Source: Diaphorobacter caeni (GTDB lineage: Bacteria > Pseudomonadota > Gammaproteobacteria > Burkholderiales > Burkholderiaceae_C). Taken from it: DNA of 64,000 nt. The notes below the pieces were generated by a model. The model saw only the letters and a list, made by a program, of their open reading frames with translations, was not told the DNA's origin and searched no databases. The translations under genes were made by a program, and so were the position numbers. Positions 1 to 8,870 of this stretch are shown here, one piece after another (position 1 is the first letter of the stretch; every line of letters begins with the position of its first letter). The stretch spans positions 186,001 through 250,000 of the forward strand of contig NZ_JADKYZ010000009.1 of the NCBI RefSeq assembly GCF_015354245.1, read 5' to 3'.

Positions 1-301
1 TCACCGCTTCCATATTGAGCTGATCCGGCTGGATCGCAAACCACAGCAGCGTCATGTCTTGCCGACCCGCCTGGTTCAGGTTCTGACCCGCCGCCAATTG
101 CCGCAGACGCGCCATGTCCTTGGACTGGATGGCCTGTGCCATCTCCAACATGCGACCATCAAAAAATTGCTCGGGGTTTGTGGTTTTCATTCGTTGACCC
201 ATTCCATGAACGTTCCATCCCACGGCCACTGTGCCAAGCACCAGCAGCGACTTGCAGCATTGGCGGCGAACGGGGGACAAACTTGGTGTTGTTGGCTTCA
301 T
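1..301 (-). CDS. Exported ankyrin-like protein, N-terminal part; probable T6SS lipase immunity protein (partial)
   Basis: An open frame begins with ATG at 301 and runs off the left edge of the window without a stop (about 100 residues seen). It starts 5 nt after the vgrG stop codon, so the two are almost certainly co-transcribed. The N-terminus has an Arg-Arg pair followed by a hydrophobic stretch (about residues 14-35), consistent with export to the periplasm or inner membrane. The following part (EQFFDGRMLEMAQAIQSKD, then LRQLAAGQNLN) reads like the first helices of ankyrin-type repeats. Ankyrin-like exported proteins encoded directly behind VgrG- or Tle-type lipase effectors commonly act as their immunity proteins; that role is inferred from position and fold. 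No enzymatic motif is visible. Confidence 0.7.
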   Translation of the reverse strand, partial: MKPTTPSLSPVRRQCCKSLLVLGTVAVGWNVHGMGQRMKTTNPEQFFDGRMLEMAQAIQSKDMARLRQLAAGQNLNQAGRQDMTLLWFAIQPDQLNMEAV

Positions 302-306
302 AAGAC

Positions 307-3300
307 TCAATGCTTCGGCGCCGCAGAATTGACTTGCTGCATGCTTCCAGAAGTGGCACTTTCAAGGGCGCTGACCGATTGGTCAATGCCATGGCGTGCG
401 ATCGGACTGCCCGTGCCTGGCAAAGTATGCGGCACCCCTACTGCGTTCGGCATAGCTGCAGCCAGACCCACCTTGCCCGCTCCGGCTGCCACGGCGCCCG
501 GGATGCCCCCTACTTGGCCACCAACGGCCATCGCGCCCAATGTGCCGCTGACACTCTGTTCCTGCGCACCAGTCAGCACATCTCCATCAATGCGATATGC
601 CTGAATATTCTCCGTGCCTGGCACATGTACCGTACCACCATATTTTTCAACCGTTCCGCTATTGAGTCCCGCAGCGTTGAACGTCGTGGCTGACTGGCCA
701 CTCGCGCGCGACGCTGCGGACGCCATGCCACCGCCAAGCGAATGGCCAGTGAAATCCACATTGGCACCAGAATCTTTTACTTTGTTGCCGACATCTACTG
801 CACTCCGGTAATAGTCGGAGTCCAGCCCCACGCCCTGCGCCCCATTGTTCTTCCAGTCTTCCAGTTCCTTCATACGGGTCCCGCGGAATGCCACTACCGG
901 CTTGGCATCAGGCCCAAGCACGGCCGGATCGGGCTCATACACTTGGGTGCCATATTGGAGATCTTCTGGCCTGAGCCCATATTTCTCCAGCGCCGCAGCA
1001 TCGCCGCTGACATTGTTCCAGCCAGGCGGTGCACCTTCTCCAGGCGCATAGGTGTTCTGCGACAGCTTGGCCATCTGCAACGCATTGCCATTGGTCTCGG
1101 CATCGGCGATGGCTGCCGCCAATTGGTCGCGCTCGGGGCCAGGGGGCATCTGCTCCATCTGCTTCTTGGCATCGGCCAACTGCTGCATCTGCATCGCCAG
1201 TTGCGCCACGGGATCGACAGGAGGTGCTTCCGATCCCACAGGTGCCGCGCAGTTGAGCAGAATTTTTCCGCCGCGTTCGTCGAGTTCATCCGTAAAGCTG
1301 AGCAAGCCCTTCTTGCCCTGCAGCACGATGGTGCCGTCGGCCAGCAGGACGATCGCGGATTCTCCGCAGACCAGCGCGATGCGTTGATTGGCTTTGATGA
1401 AGACATCCTCGGTCTTGCCATGCACCAGCACCGACTTTTCACCGACCAGATTCGCATTGGCTGCAGTCGACGTCACCGACGCGTCCTCCTTGGAGAGGAT
1501 ATTGGTCGCGCCAGTCAACGAATGCGAAATGATGTCCCCCGCCGACACCGTGGTGATCTGTCCTCCGGCGCTGACCTGCGTGACGATGCCGTTCTTCACC
1601 AACTGGGTGTACTGCGCTCCGGTGGTCACCGTCATCGGCCCCTGGGCGCGCATGGACACGCTTTGCCCCGAGCTCACCACCACCGGCTTGGGGCTGATCA
1701 TCGTCTGCCCTTCCGGGCTGACAATGGAGACGATGGGTTTGTCGATTTTTTTGGACAGATCCAGCATGTTCTGGGCATCCGCCAGTGCAGGATCCATGTC
1801 GCTGGACACACTGGATTCACCACCGCCTTCTTCCCCTCCACCCAAGGCCGATGCCGCCGTGTTGACCATGCCCGCGATGCCCGGAATGCTGCCCAGGCCT
1901 CCTGCTCCGCCACCCTTCCCCCCCATGCCACCGACCATGCCGGCGATGCCCATCACTCCTTGCATCAGACCGCTGAAATCGCCGCTCTTGCTCTTGATGG
2001 TGGATGCCAGTATTCCCTTGGTCGCATTGATCGCCTGTTCGGTTTCCTGAATCAGCGAACGGCTCTGCGCGAGCGTCTCGCCCATGTACTCATGTCCATC
2101 CGGGCTGTCGTGCGAAATCTTCTGCTTGAAGTCCTGCGTGTACGTCGTGATCAGCAAGCCCTTGTCCGCGCGGATCGCCCCCCACTCATTGGTCCGCAAC
2201 TCAAACCCGTAACTGCGCTTGGCCTCCGAGCCCTGATTCAACAGGTAGCCCATGTGCAGGTGCGTATTGCCGTGGTCGCTCGACAGCTCCAGATGCTCAA
2301 TGCCCTTCTGGTCTTCAAAGCGCAGCATGTTCTTGCCGCCGCCGCCCTTGCTCCAGTTGGTCTGCGTGCCCGACTGCGTCTTGTGCTTGGGCAGCTCCCA
2401 CGGCGGCATCTGCAGCGCGTTGTACACGCGGCCGGTGATGATCGGGTAGTCCGGATCGCCGTTCAGAAAATCGACGATCACTTCCTGGCCGATGCGCGGG
2501 ATGTGCATGCCGCCGTAGTTGCTGCCCGCCCAGGTCTGGCTCACGCGGATCCAGCAGCTGGAGTTTTCGTCCATCGTGCCGTAGCGGTCCCAGTGGAACT
2601 GCACCTTCACTCGGCCGTATTTGTCGGTGTAGATCTCCTCGCCCGCCGGGCCGGTGACGACTGCCGTCTGCGGGCCGGTCGTGTGGGGCTTCGGGGTCAC
2701 GCGCTGGCTGCGGTACGGCACGCTCTTGGGCACGACGTTGAAGCTGATGCGATACGTGGTCGGGCTGTCGATGCCCGCACGCTTGGCGCTGCCCGAGCCG
2801 CCTGCGCCGTCGCTTCGGCGCACGTTCTCTTCAAACCGGTAGTACGCCGATTCGATGAGGTATTCCTTGTTCTGGTCTTCACGCGGATAGCGCGTCAAGG
2901 AAAAAAGGTAACCAGGAGCAATATTTCGCGCATTGCCCTCACCTTGGGCTACTTCTCGTTGCGCCTTTTGCTGTTCGATTCGCACCCGCGCGTAGTTCTC
3001 GCCATCGCCGGTTTCGGTGTAACCACCGGGCCAGTCATAGAGCTCGCGGCTGTCTTCGGTGTGGCCTGCGGGCTGCTGCTGCTTGGTGTCCAGAATGGCC
3101 TTGGGCTTCTCGAAGTCGTAGTCGTCCGCCGCAAAATGGCCGCTGGCGATGTCTTCGGCAAAGCTCCAGCCGTCGATGAAGTCCTCGTCGTGCACGTGCG
3201 CCGCACGGTCGCCCGAGTAGTAGGTGATCGTGCTGGGGCCGCTGGGCAGCGGGCTGTGGCTGCCGATGTCATCGGCCAGCACCAGCTTGTGGTTGCCCTG

Positions 3301-3816
3301 GCTGTGTTCAAAATAGAAGTATCCGCCTTCAGATTCGAGCAGGCGAGCTACAAAATTGAAGTCCGTCTCGCCGTACTGGACCATGTAGTCCCAGGTGCGA
3401 TAGCTGCCAGTGAGCTTGTCCTCGATGGTGAAACCATACGGGCCCAGCACTTCCTTGATGATGTCCGGCACCTTCTTGAACTGGAAGATCTTGAAGTCCG
3501 AGCGGCGCGTCGCATGCCATAGCCACGGCCTCAGCACGGCTTCGTAGCTATAGAAATCCCCATCGCGACCGATGTAGGTGAACTGCGTCACCTGCCCCGA
3601 GAGAAACCGCTTGCCCCCACCACCGAGCTTGGTGGTCAGGTCCACCTCCACGCTCATGTCCTTTCCGAGAAGACTCTTGGCGGAAATCGATGCGCTCTGG
3701 CTGATCAGCCGGACGCGGTACTCGAAAAGGCGCGATATCTGCTCGCTTCCCTCCAGTGAACGGAACTCCAGCTCCTTGCCCAACGGACTATGGGCAACGA
3801 AGGTACGGTCTGACAT
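307..3816 (-). CDS. vgrG: Specialised VgrG: T6SS spike protein with C-terminal class-3 lipase effector domain
   Basis: The 1169-residue product has the VgrG order: N-terminal gp27/gpD-like region (from about residue 5), gp5-like OB fold around 400-480 (GRVKVQFHWDRYG, then SCWIRVSQTWAG, GSNYGGMHIPRIGQEV) and a DUF2345 beta-helix needle up to about residue 860. Ordinary VgrGs end near there. Here a linker and a DUF2974/class-3 lipase domain follow, with the nucleophile elbow GHSLGGG (Ser about 1026), an Asp in RIDGD (about 1077-1079) and His about 1142 in ARHG, a plausible triad. The protein would cap the Hcp tube and carry a phospholipase into target cells. A Gly-rich low-complexity tract lies near residues 630-660. 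No other T6SS genes are in the window, so this looks like an orphan vgrG-effector-immunity island. Confidence 0.93.
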   Translation of the reverse strand: MSDRTFVAHSPLGKELEFRSLEGSEQISRLFEYRVRLISQSASISAKSLLGKDMSVEVDLTTKLGGGGKRFLSGQVTQFTYIGRDGDFYSYEAVLRPWLWHATRRSDFKIFQFKKVPDIIKEVLGPYGFTIEDKLTGSYRTWDYMVQYGETDFNFVARLLESEGGYFYFEHSQGNHKLVLADDIGSHSPLPSGPSTITYYSGDRAAHVHDEDFIDGWSFAEDIASGHFAADDYDFEKPKAILDTKQQQPAGHTEDSRELYDWPGGYTETGDGENYARVRIEQQKAQREVAQGEGNARNIAPGYLFSLTRYPREDQNKEYLIESAYYRFEENVRRSDGAGGSGSAKRAGIDSPTTYRISFNVVPKSVPYRSQRVTPKPHTTGPQTAVVTGPAGEEIYTDKYGRVKVQFHWDRYGTMDENSSCWIRVSQTWAGSNYGGMHIPRIGQEVIVDFLNGDPDYPIITGRVYNALQMPPWELPKHKTQSGTQTNWSKGGGGKNMLRFEDQKGIEHLELSSDHGNTHLHMGYLLNQGSEAKRSYGFELRTNEWGAIRADKGLLITTYTQDFKQKISHDSPDGHEYMGETLAQSRSLIQETEQAINATKGILASTIKSKSGDFSGLMQGVMGIAGMVGGMGGKGGGAGGLGSIPGIAGMVNTAASALGGGEEGGGESSVSSDMDPALADAQNMLDLSKKIDKPIVSIVSPEGQTMISPKPVVVSSGQSVSMRAQGPMTVTTGAQYTQLVKNGIVTQVSAGGQITTVSAGDIISHSLTGATNILSKEDASVTSTAANANLVGEKSVLVHGKTEDVFIKANQRIALVCGESAIVLLADGTIVLQGKKGLLSFTDELDERGGKILLNCAAPVGSEAPPVDPVAQLAMQMQQLADAKKQMEQMPPGPERDQLAAAIADAETNGNALQMAKLSQNTYAPGEGAPPGWNNVSGDAAALEKYGLRPEDLQYGTQVYEPDPAVLGPDAKPVVAFRGTRMKELEDWKNNGAQGVGLDSDYYRSAVDVGNKVKDSGANVDFTGHSLGGGMASAASRASGQSATTFNAAGLNSGTVEKYGGTVHVPGTENIQAYRIDGDVLTGAQEQSVSGTLGAMAVGGQVGGIPGAVAAGAGKVGLAAAMPNAVGVPHTLPGTGSPIARHGIDQSVSALESATSGSMQQVNSAAPKH

Positions 3817-4255
3817 GGAAACTCCATCAGAATTGGCTTATTAATAGATGTTTTAAATCATATGCGAGAAGTTGATACCCGGCAACACAAGACAACGAAC
3901 ATTGCAAAAGGTCATTTCTGCGTTGCAGCGTCAAGTTCAACTTCCCTCGTGAAATCAAGCCACAAGCCTCTTCACTGATGGTTACGAGCCGTTGACAATG
4001 GCCCAATTGCCTTTCTCAAAACATCGATTTTTTGGAAAGTTATGCATCAATTCGTGTGTTTCAAACACCGATCCAGACGCCTCCAGCCGCGAGATGAGAC
4101 CCACAGAAAAGCGCAGCCTTCCATATAGCGGAAGCGGCGCGATCGTTGGAGGCCGGAGCTGCCAATGCGTCAGTCGGGAGGGTGGGGAGCAGGAGTCTTC
4201 TTCCTGTCTCTCTTTCCATTTATCCACGCATGCATGAAGCGATAAGCTTGCGCCT
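3817..4255. other. Intergenic stretch between the T6SS island and the steroid cluster
   Basis: About 440 bp with no convincing gene. It is more AT-rich near 3838-4060 than either flank and must hold the leftward vgrG promoter. The short open frames here lack ribosome-binding sites and recognisable protein features. Confidence 0.5.
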
Positions 4256-5335
4256 TCAGGCAAGCACCAGTCCGTCCGCAGACTCGTAGTCCGTATACCC
4301 TCGCTCACCATCGGTATAGAGCGTCTTGCGATCAAACGTCGACAGCGGCAGGCCCTCGCGCATGCGGCGCACGAGATCGGGGTTGCCGATGAAATGGCGG
4401 GCGAACGACACAGCCCTTCCCTCGCCTGCGGCAAGCGCGGTCTCGGCGGAGGCTGCATCAAAGCCATCGTTGAGAATCAGGTTCTGTCCAAAGTTCTCGC
4501 GTGCCAGCGCGAAAGCATCGATCTCGACCACCGGTGCGCGCATCACGTGCAGATAGGCAATGCCGATGCCCGCAGCTTGGCGCATGAGCTCGGCGTGCGT
4601 GCTGGCTGAGTCTTCGTCGCTGGTGTCGTTGTAGGTGTTGCCCGGGTTCAGGCGCAGGCCCACGCGGTCCGATCCGATGCGCGCCGACATCTCGCACAGA
4701 CACTCGACCGCGAATCGCGCGCGATGAGCTGCGTTGCCGCCGTATTCGTCGCTGCGTCGATTGGTGGAGGAGCTCAAGAACTGCATGCTCAGGTACCCGC
4801 TCGTGCCATGCAGCTCCACTCCGTCGAAGCCCGCATCGATGGCACGTTGCGCCGCTTGAGCGTGGGTGGAGATGGCGGCTTTCACCTCTTCTGTGCTGAG
4901 CGCGACCGGAGTGTCGAAGTCTTGCATGCCGGCGGAGTCCGTCCAGATCTGGCCCTGCGCCTTGAGGGCGGACGCCGACACGGTGCGCGTGCCTGCGGGT
5001 TTGATGCGATGGCTGCCGATGCGCCCCGAATGCATAAGCTGAAGCACGATGCTGCCGCCGCGCGCATGCACGGCATCGGTCACGCGTTGCCAGGCACGCA
5101 TCTGTTCTGCCGTTTCGATGCCCGGCTGTCGGTTGTAGGCTTGGCCGGTGACTTCGGGCCAGGTGCCTTCCGCAACGATGAGGCCTGCATCACCGCGCTG
5201 ACCGTAGTGCTCGGCCATCATGGGAGTGGCGAGTCCTTCCGGCGTAGCGCGGTTGCGGGTCATGGGCGCCATCACGATGCGGTTCTGCAGCTTAATGCGA
5301 CCGAACTGCGTGGGGGTGAACAATGTCATGGTCAT
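4256..5335 (-). CDS. Old yellow enzyme family NADH:flavin oxidoreductase (alkene reductase)
   Basis: The 359-residue protein is a single-domain FMN TIM barrel of the OYE/NemA class and has the family's usual length. Visible marks are the N-terminal LFTPTQFGRIKLQNRIVMAPMTRN, LQLMHSGRIG near 99-107, the substrate loop VELHGTSGYLSMQFL near 173-187 and the phosphate-binding HFIGNPDLV near the C-terminus. In OYEs the active-site pair is His-Asn or His-His, followed by a Tyr proton donor. Here His176 and Tyr181 are kept but the Asn/His partner is Ser179. OYE enzymes reduce activated C=C bonds with NAD(P)H; next to steroid genes, a ketosteroid enone or dienone is a reasonable substrate (inference). 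It is last in a leftward unit behind two SDRs and an NTF2-like protein. Start supported by GAGGA upstream. Confidence 0.9.
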   Translation of the reverse strand: MTMTLFTPTQFGRIKLQNRIVMAPMTRNRATPEGLATPMMAEHYGQRGDAGLIVAEGTWPEVTGQAYNRQPGIETAEQMRAWQRVTDAVHARGGSIVLQLMHSGRIGSHRIKPAGTRTVSASALKAQGQIWTDSAGMQDFDTPVALSTEEVKAAISTHAQAAQRAIDAGFDGVELHGTSGYLSMQFLSSSTNRRSDEYGGNAAHRARFAVECLCEMSARIGSDRVGLRLNPGNTYNDTSDEDSASTHAELMRQAAGIGIAYLHVMRAPVVEIDAFALARENFGQNLILNDGFDAASAETALAAGEGRAVSFARHFIGNPDLVRRMREGLPLSTFDRKTLYTDGERGYTDYESADGLVLA

Positions 5336-5352
5336 GATGTGTGTCCTCTCGC

Positions 5353-5988
5353 TCAGCGCACGCGCATGCGCGGGTCAGGCGCACCGCGGCGCATGGTTTT
5401 GAGGAACTCGTTGAGCGGTGCGGGAGCGGCCACTTCGGGCAGTTCGTCCTTGCCAGGGCGGTTCGCCCAGAACTCCTTCCAGCTCGGGAACAGCTCGTGG
5501 AACGCGCCGCGATACGGCTCGCGGCCCGGCCAGCGCATTTTCATGTCGCCGATCGGCGGCTTGTTCAGGTCCGTCGCGTACCAATAGCACGGCAGGCGGC
5601 GGCGAAAGAACCACTGGCCATCGATGCGCTCGTAGTCATCCCAGTACAGCATCTGCATGATCACCCATTCGGCGCCGCATTCATGCTCGTTCTTGGAATA
5701 GACGACGCCGGTGGCGTGATCCTTATCCGCGAACTCGATGATGTGCTGCCCCAGGTGGTGTGAGGTGCCCGTGAACTGATCCCGCAGCGTGGAATCCTGC
5801 CACGCCTTGAAATGCGCGCGCCCCACCTTCTCCTTGCCGACGCGGATATTCGGTGCAAACAGATTGACGTGTGCATCCATGTCGCGCATATCGAGCGACA
5901 GCGAATACCGTCCCGCCAGTTGGCGGATGGCGTCCAGCGATTCCAATCGGTCGATGCGCTCTTCGAGCGTCGATGGCCATTGACTCAT
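5353..5988 (-). CDS. NTF2-like (SnoaL-type) domain protein
   Basis: The 211-residue product opens with the helical signature of SnoaL_4/NTF2-like proteins (ERIDRLESLDAIRQLAGRYSLSLD, shown in part), then the cone-forming strands (residues about 70-135: TSHHLGQHIIEF, then GVVYSKNEHECG and MLYWDDYERIDGQWFFRRRL). Such proteins are found among ring-hydroxylation and steroid catabolic genes as isomerases, dehydratases or small accessory subunits; the exact reaction cannot be read from sequence. Its stop lies 17 nt before the OYE start, and the SDR gene ends 24 nt upstream of its own start, so it belongs to the leftward unit 7544-4256. About 60 extra residues at the C-terminus are Pro/Arg-rich. Confidence 0.75.
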   Translation of the reverse strand: MSQWPSTLEERIDRLESLDAIRQLAGRYSLSLDMRDMDAHVNLFAPNIRVGKEKVGRAHFKAWQDSTLRDQFTGTSHHLGQHIIEFADKDHATGVVYSKNEHECGAEWVIMQMLYWDDYERIDGQWFFRRRLPCYWYATDLNKPPIGDMKMRWPGREPYRGAFHELFPSWKEFWANRPGKDELPEVAAPAPLNEFLKTMRRGAPDPRMRVR

Positions 5989-6012
5989 TGCAGCAATCTC
6001 TTTCTCGTCAGA

Positions 6013-6798
6013 TCAAAGCGCGGTGACAAGCACCGCAGAGCGACCGCCATCCACCGGTAAAGTGGCACCGGTCACATAGCTCGCCTCGTCGCTCGCGAGA
6101 AAAAGCGCAGCGTTCGCGAGCTCGACCGGCTGGCCCACGCGGCCCATCGGAATCAGCTTCTCGGTGCTCTTGCGCGACGCGTCATCCGACAGCATGCCGG
6201 CCGTCGCGGGCGTTTCCACCACTGCGGGAATCACCACGTTCACGCGCACACCATCTGCTGCTCCTTCCGCAGCCGCAGCCCGGGAGAAGTTGATGATCGC
6301 GGCCTTGGCCGCCGAATAGCCCGACATGCAGGGCGTGCCCAGCGTGCCGCAGATCGAGCTCACGTTGATGATCGAGCCACCCTTTTCCTTCATGAGCTTG
6401 AGCGCAGTGCGCGTGCCCCAGAAGGTACCGTCCACCGACGTGGTGAAGTTGGCGTGCCAATCCTGCGTGGTCATCGCATCGATGCTGCCCCATGTGTAGG
6501 CCATGGCGTTGTTGACCAGCACATCGAGAGATCCGTGCTTCCGCTCGGCCTGCTCAAGCGCGCCGACGATCTGCTGCTCGTTGCCCACATCGGCAACGAC
6601 CGCCTCGGCCTTGCCGCCTGCAGCGTTGATGCGCGAGACCACCTCTTCAAGCGGTTCCTTGCGGCGACCGCAGATCACCACCGTTGCGCCTTCCTGCGCA
6701 AAGCGCTCGGCCGTGGCCGCACCGATGCCGGAGCCCCCGCCAGTCACGAACGCAACCTTGCCAGACAGACGCTTGCCGTTGCCGTTATTGCTGCTCAT
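6013..6798 (-). CDS. Short-chain dehydrogenase/reductase (SDR)
   Basis: A classical SDR of 261 residues: NAD(P)-binding TGGGSGIG near the N-terminus, NNA in the central strand (VLVNNAMAYTWG), catalytic Ser in NVSSICG and the YSAAK catalytic Tyr/Lys, ending with the usual LPVDGG. It would oxidise or reduce a hydroxyl/keto group of a steroid or its degradation product (inferred from context). I chose the ATG at 6798 (MSSNNG) rather than the GTG at 6804 because AAGGAG lies 7 nt upstream. The next gene upstream, another SDR, ends 11 nt away, so the two are co-transcribed. Confidence 0.9.
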   Translation of the reverse strand: MSSNNGNGKRLSGKVAFVTGGGSGIGAATAERFAQEGATVVICGRRKEPLEEVVSRINAAGGKAEAVVADVGNEQQIVGALEQAERKHGSLDVLVNNAMAYTWGSIDAMTTQDWHANFTTSVDGTFWGTRTALKLMKEKGGSIINVSSICGTLGTPCMSGYSAAKAAIINFSRAAAAEGAADGVRVNVVIPAVVETPATAGMLSDDASRKSTEKLIPMGRVGQPVELANAALFLASDEASYVTGATLPVDGGRSAVLVTAL

Positions 6799-6809
6799 CG
6801 TCACACTCC

Positions 6810-7544
6810 TTATAGGAAGGCGCTGCCGCCATTGACCGCCACGTTCTGACCCGTCATGAAGCCGCTGTCATCGCTTGCAAGAAACACAGCCACCTTGGCG
6901 ATGTCCTCGGGCTCGGCCATGCGGCCCATGGGCACGCCCTTGATGATCGCGTCGGCCCACTCCTGCGGAATGCCCTGCATCATCGGCGTGTTGGTCGGGC
7001 CCGGCACCAGCGTATTCACGCGGATGCCCTGCGGAGCCAGTTCCTTGGCCATGCCGCGCGTGAGGCCCATCAACGCCGCCTTCGACGCGCAGTAGTGCGC
7101 AGGACCGTCACCGCTCACAGCCGAAGTGCTGGAGATGTTGACCACCGCACCGCCCGACTTCGTCTCCTGCATGAGCTTGACCGCCTCGCGTGCGCAATAG
7201 AAAGCGCCGTTGAGATTCACACCGATCACGCGCGCCCAAGTCTCGTCAGGAATGTCGGCGAACGGATCGACCGAGCCCACGCCCGCGTTGTTCACCAGCG
7301 CGTCAACGCGGCCAAGGCTGCTTTTGATTTCAGCGAACAGCGCCGCCACGGCCTTGCTGTCGGCCACATTCACGGAGCGCGCCACGTGCTTGCCAGCGCG
7401 ACCATTCAAAGTGTCCTTGGCGGCCTGCTCGTTCAGATCCACCGCTACCACGGTCGCGCCCTCGTCGGCAAAGCGTTGCGCAATCGCGCGGCCCATGCCC
7501 TGACCAGCTCCCGTGACGACGGCCACCTTTCCATTCAAACGCAT
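6810..7544 (-). CDS. Short-chain dehydrogenase/reductase (SDR)
   Basis: A 244-residue classical SDR with TGAGQGMG cofactor motif, NNAGVG, catalytic Ser in NISSTSAVSG and the Tyr/Lys motif YCASK, and a C-terminal GFMTGQNVAVNGG. Start at 7544 (MRLNGKVAVVTG) is supported by AGGAG 6 nt upstream; the frame open further upstream to 7610 has no such site. It is the first gene of the leftward four-gene unit and faces the 3beta/17beta-HSD gene across a 380-bp divergent promoter region. Likely a hydroxysteroid or hydroxyacyl-CoA dehydrogenase; the substrate is not determinable here. Confidence 0.9.
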   Translation of the reverse strand: MRLNGKVAVVTGAGQGMGRAIAQRFADEGATVVAVDLNEQAAKDTLNGRAGKHVARSVNVADSKAVAALFAEIKSSLGRVDALVNNAGVGSVDPFADIPDETWARVIGVNLNGAFYCAREAVKLMQETKSGGAVVNISSTSAVSGDGPAHYCASKAALMGLTRGMAKELAPQGIRVNTLVPGPTNTPMMQGIPQEWADAIIKGVPMGRMAEPEDIAKVAVFLASDDSGFMTGQNVAVNGGSAFL

Positions 7545-7925
7545 TTTTGTCTCCTGTTGACATGAATGTTTAGACCTGTCAAGCGTAGGAACAAATGCAT
7601 GCTCAACCATCGTCCGATGGGACTATGAAGACGTCTCGCAGTTCTCCTAAAGTAGCGCTGGTCCTCGTCCACAAGGACGGCTTAACCTCTTACGGATCTC
7701 CTGAGCATGCTTTTCGAAAAAGTCATGAACACTGATAAATCGGAAACACGCTTTGACGAAAGATGCCATTCGCCCGGCGGTTTCAAGACTCCGTGGAGGT
7801 ACGCAGAACAAGCCAATCGAGCGCGATGGTCGCCGATGTGAACGCCACTGCACGCTTCAGACGACGACCTCCTCTTTCCTTCATTTCATTCCATTTCATT
7901 TCCAACACCAGAAGACATTCACACA
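7545..7925. promoter_or_regulatory. Divergent promoter region between SDR operon and 3beta/17beta-HSD
   Basis: About 380 bp without a believable gene, between two divergently transcribed units, so it must carry both promoters. The end next to the rightward gene is a T/C-rich tract with repeated CATTTCATT-like units (7877-7905). No clear operator could be assigned. Confidence 0.5.
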
Positions 7926-8690
7926 ATGAACACAAATCTGACCGACAAGATCGCACTCGTTACCGGCGGCGCCAGCGGCGTAGGCCAGGCGGTGGTGAAG
8001 CTCCTCCATGCGCTCGGGGCCAGCGTGGTGATCAGTGACATCAACGAAGCCGCAGGCAAGCAACTTGCGCAAGAACTGGGTTCCCGCGCTGCCTTCGTCC
8101 ACCACGACGTCAGCAATGAAATCTCGTGGACACAAGCGATCGAATTCGCCCAGCAAACCTTCGGCACGATCAACGTACTGGTCAACAACGCCGGCATCCT
8201 CCTGCGCGGCAACATGGAAACAGGCCTCCTGCAGGATTTTCAGAAACTTCTGCATGTGAACACCGAATCGGTCTTCATCGGCTGCCAGCAAGGCATCCTC
8301 GCAATGAAAGAGACCGGTGGCTCAATCGTCAACATGGCCTCGGTATCGTCCTGGCTTCCGGTAGACAACTACGCAGGCTACAGCGCCACCAAGGCAGCGG
8401 TATCCGCCCTGACCCGCGCCACGGCTCTGCACTGCCGCAAACAGGGCTACGCCATCCGCGCAAATTCCGTTCACCCAGACGGCATTTACACCCCCATGAT
8501 GCAAGCCTCTCTACCCAACGGCGTGACACGCGAGATGGTGCTGCACGACGCAGAACACAACCGTGCAGGGCGCGCCTACATGCCGGAGCGCATCGCGGAA
8601 CTGGTGGCGTTCCTCGCCAGCGATGCATCGAGCGTGATGAGTGGGAGCGAATTGCATGCGGACAATTCGATTCTGGGAATGGGATTGTGA
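7926..8690 (+). CDS. 3beta/17beta-hydroxysteroid dehydrogenase
   Basis: A 254-residue SDR with TGGASGVG (13-20), NNAG (87-90), Ser139, Tyr152 and Lys156 (YSATK), the same catalytic numbering as the structurally known Comamonas testosteroni 3beta/17beta-HSD. Long stretches match my memory of that protein, including NTESVFIGCQQGI, GSIVNMASVSSWLP and the C-terminus HADNSILGMGL. It interconverts 3beta/17beta-hydroxy and keto groups with NAD(H), the entry step for testosterone- or dehydroepiandrosterone-type substrates. This is the strongest single indicator that the surrounding genes degrade steroids. It is transcribed alone, opposite to both neighbours, and is followed by a long inverted repeat. 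Confidence 0.93.
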   Translation: MNTNLTDKIALVTGGASGVGQAVVKLLHALGASVVISDINEAAGKQLAQELGSRAAFVHHDVSNEISWTQAIEFAQQTFGTINVLVNNAGILLRGNMETGLLQDFQKLLHVNTESVFIGCQQGILAMKETGGSIVNMASVSSWLPVDNYAGYSATKAAVSALTRATALHCRKQGYAIRANSVHPDGIYTPMMQASLPNGVTREMVLHDAEHNRAGRAYMPERIAELVAFLASDASSVMSGSELHADNSILGMGL

Positions 8691-8752
8691 TGGGGTTGCG
8701 ATTCTGGGTTTGAATCGCTGTCGATTCTTTGCTGCTGGATTGTTTTGAGGGC

Positions 8753-8839
8753 GGAGGCCGGGTGTTCCGCCCGGCGGCGGAGTCACCTTTTGCGCGCAAG
8801 CAAAAAGTGATTGCCCCGCCGGGGGCAGTCCCGGCCTCC
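8753..8839. repeat. Long inverted repeat (REP-like / bidirectional terminator)
   Basis: Outer arms GGAGGCCGGG (8753-8762) and CCCGGCCTCC (8830-8839) are perfectly complementary. A second, inner imperfect arm pair (TCACCTTTTGC ... GCAAAAAGTGA) lies between. It sits in the tail-to-tail gap between the HSD gene and the leftward CoA ligase gene, where a shared terminator would be placed. Its compound form resembles dispersed REP-type elements. Confidence 0.75.
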
Positions 8840-8870
8840 GTAAGCAACCACCCAGCAGGAACAAAAAGTA

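Noticed and set aside
742-3522. Very long plus-strand open frame opposite vgrG (926 codons)
   Set aside because: It is antisense to a clear VgrG, has His/Arg/Ala-biased meaningless sequence and no ribosome-binding site; a by-product of high GC codon use.
3992-4237. 81-codon plus-strand ORF in the gap between vgrG and the OYE gene
   Set aside because: No ribosome-binding site, unusual composition and no recognisable features.
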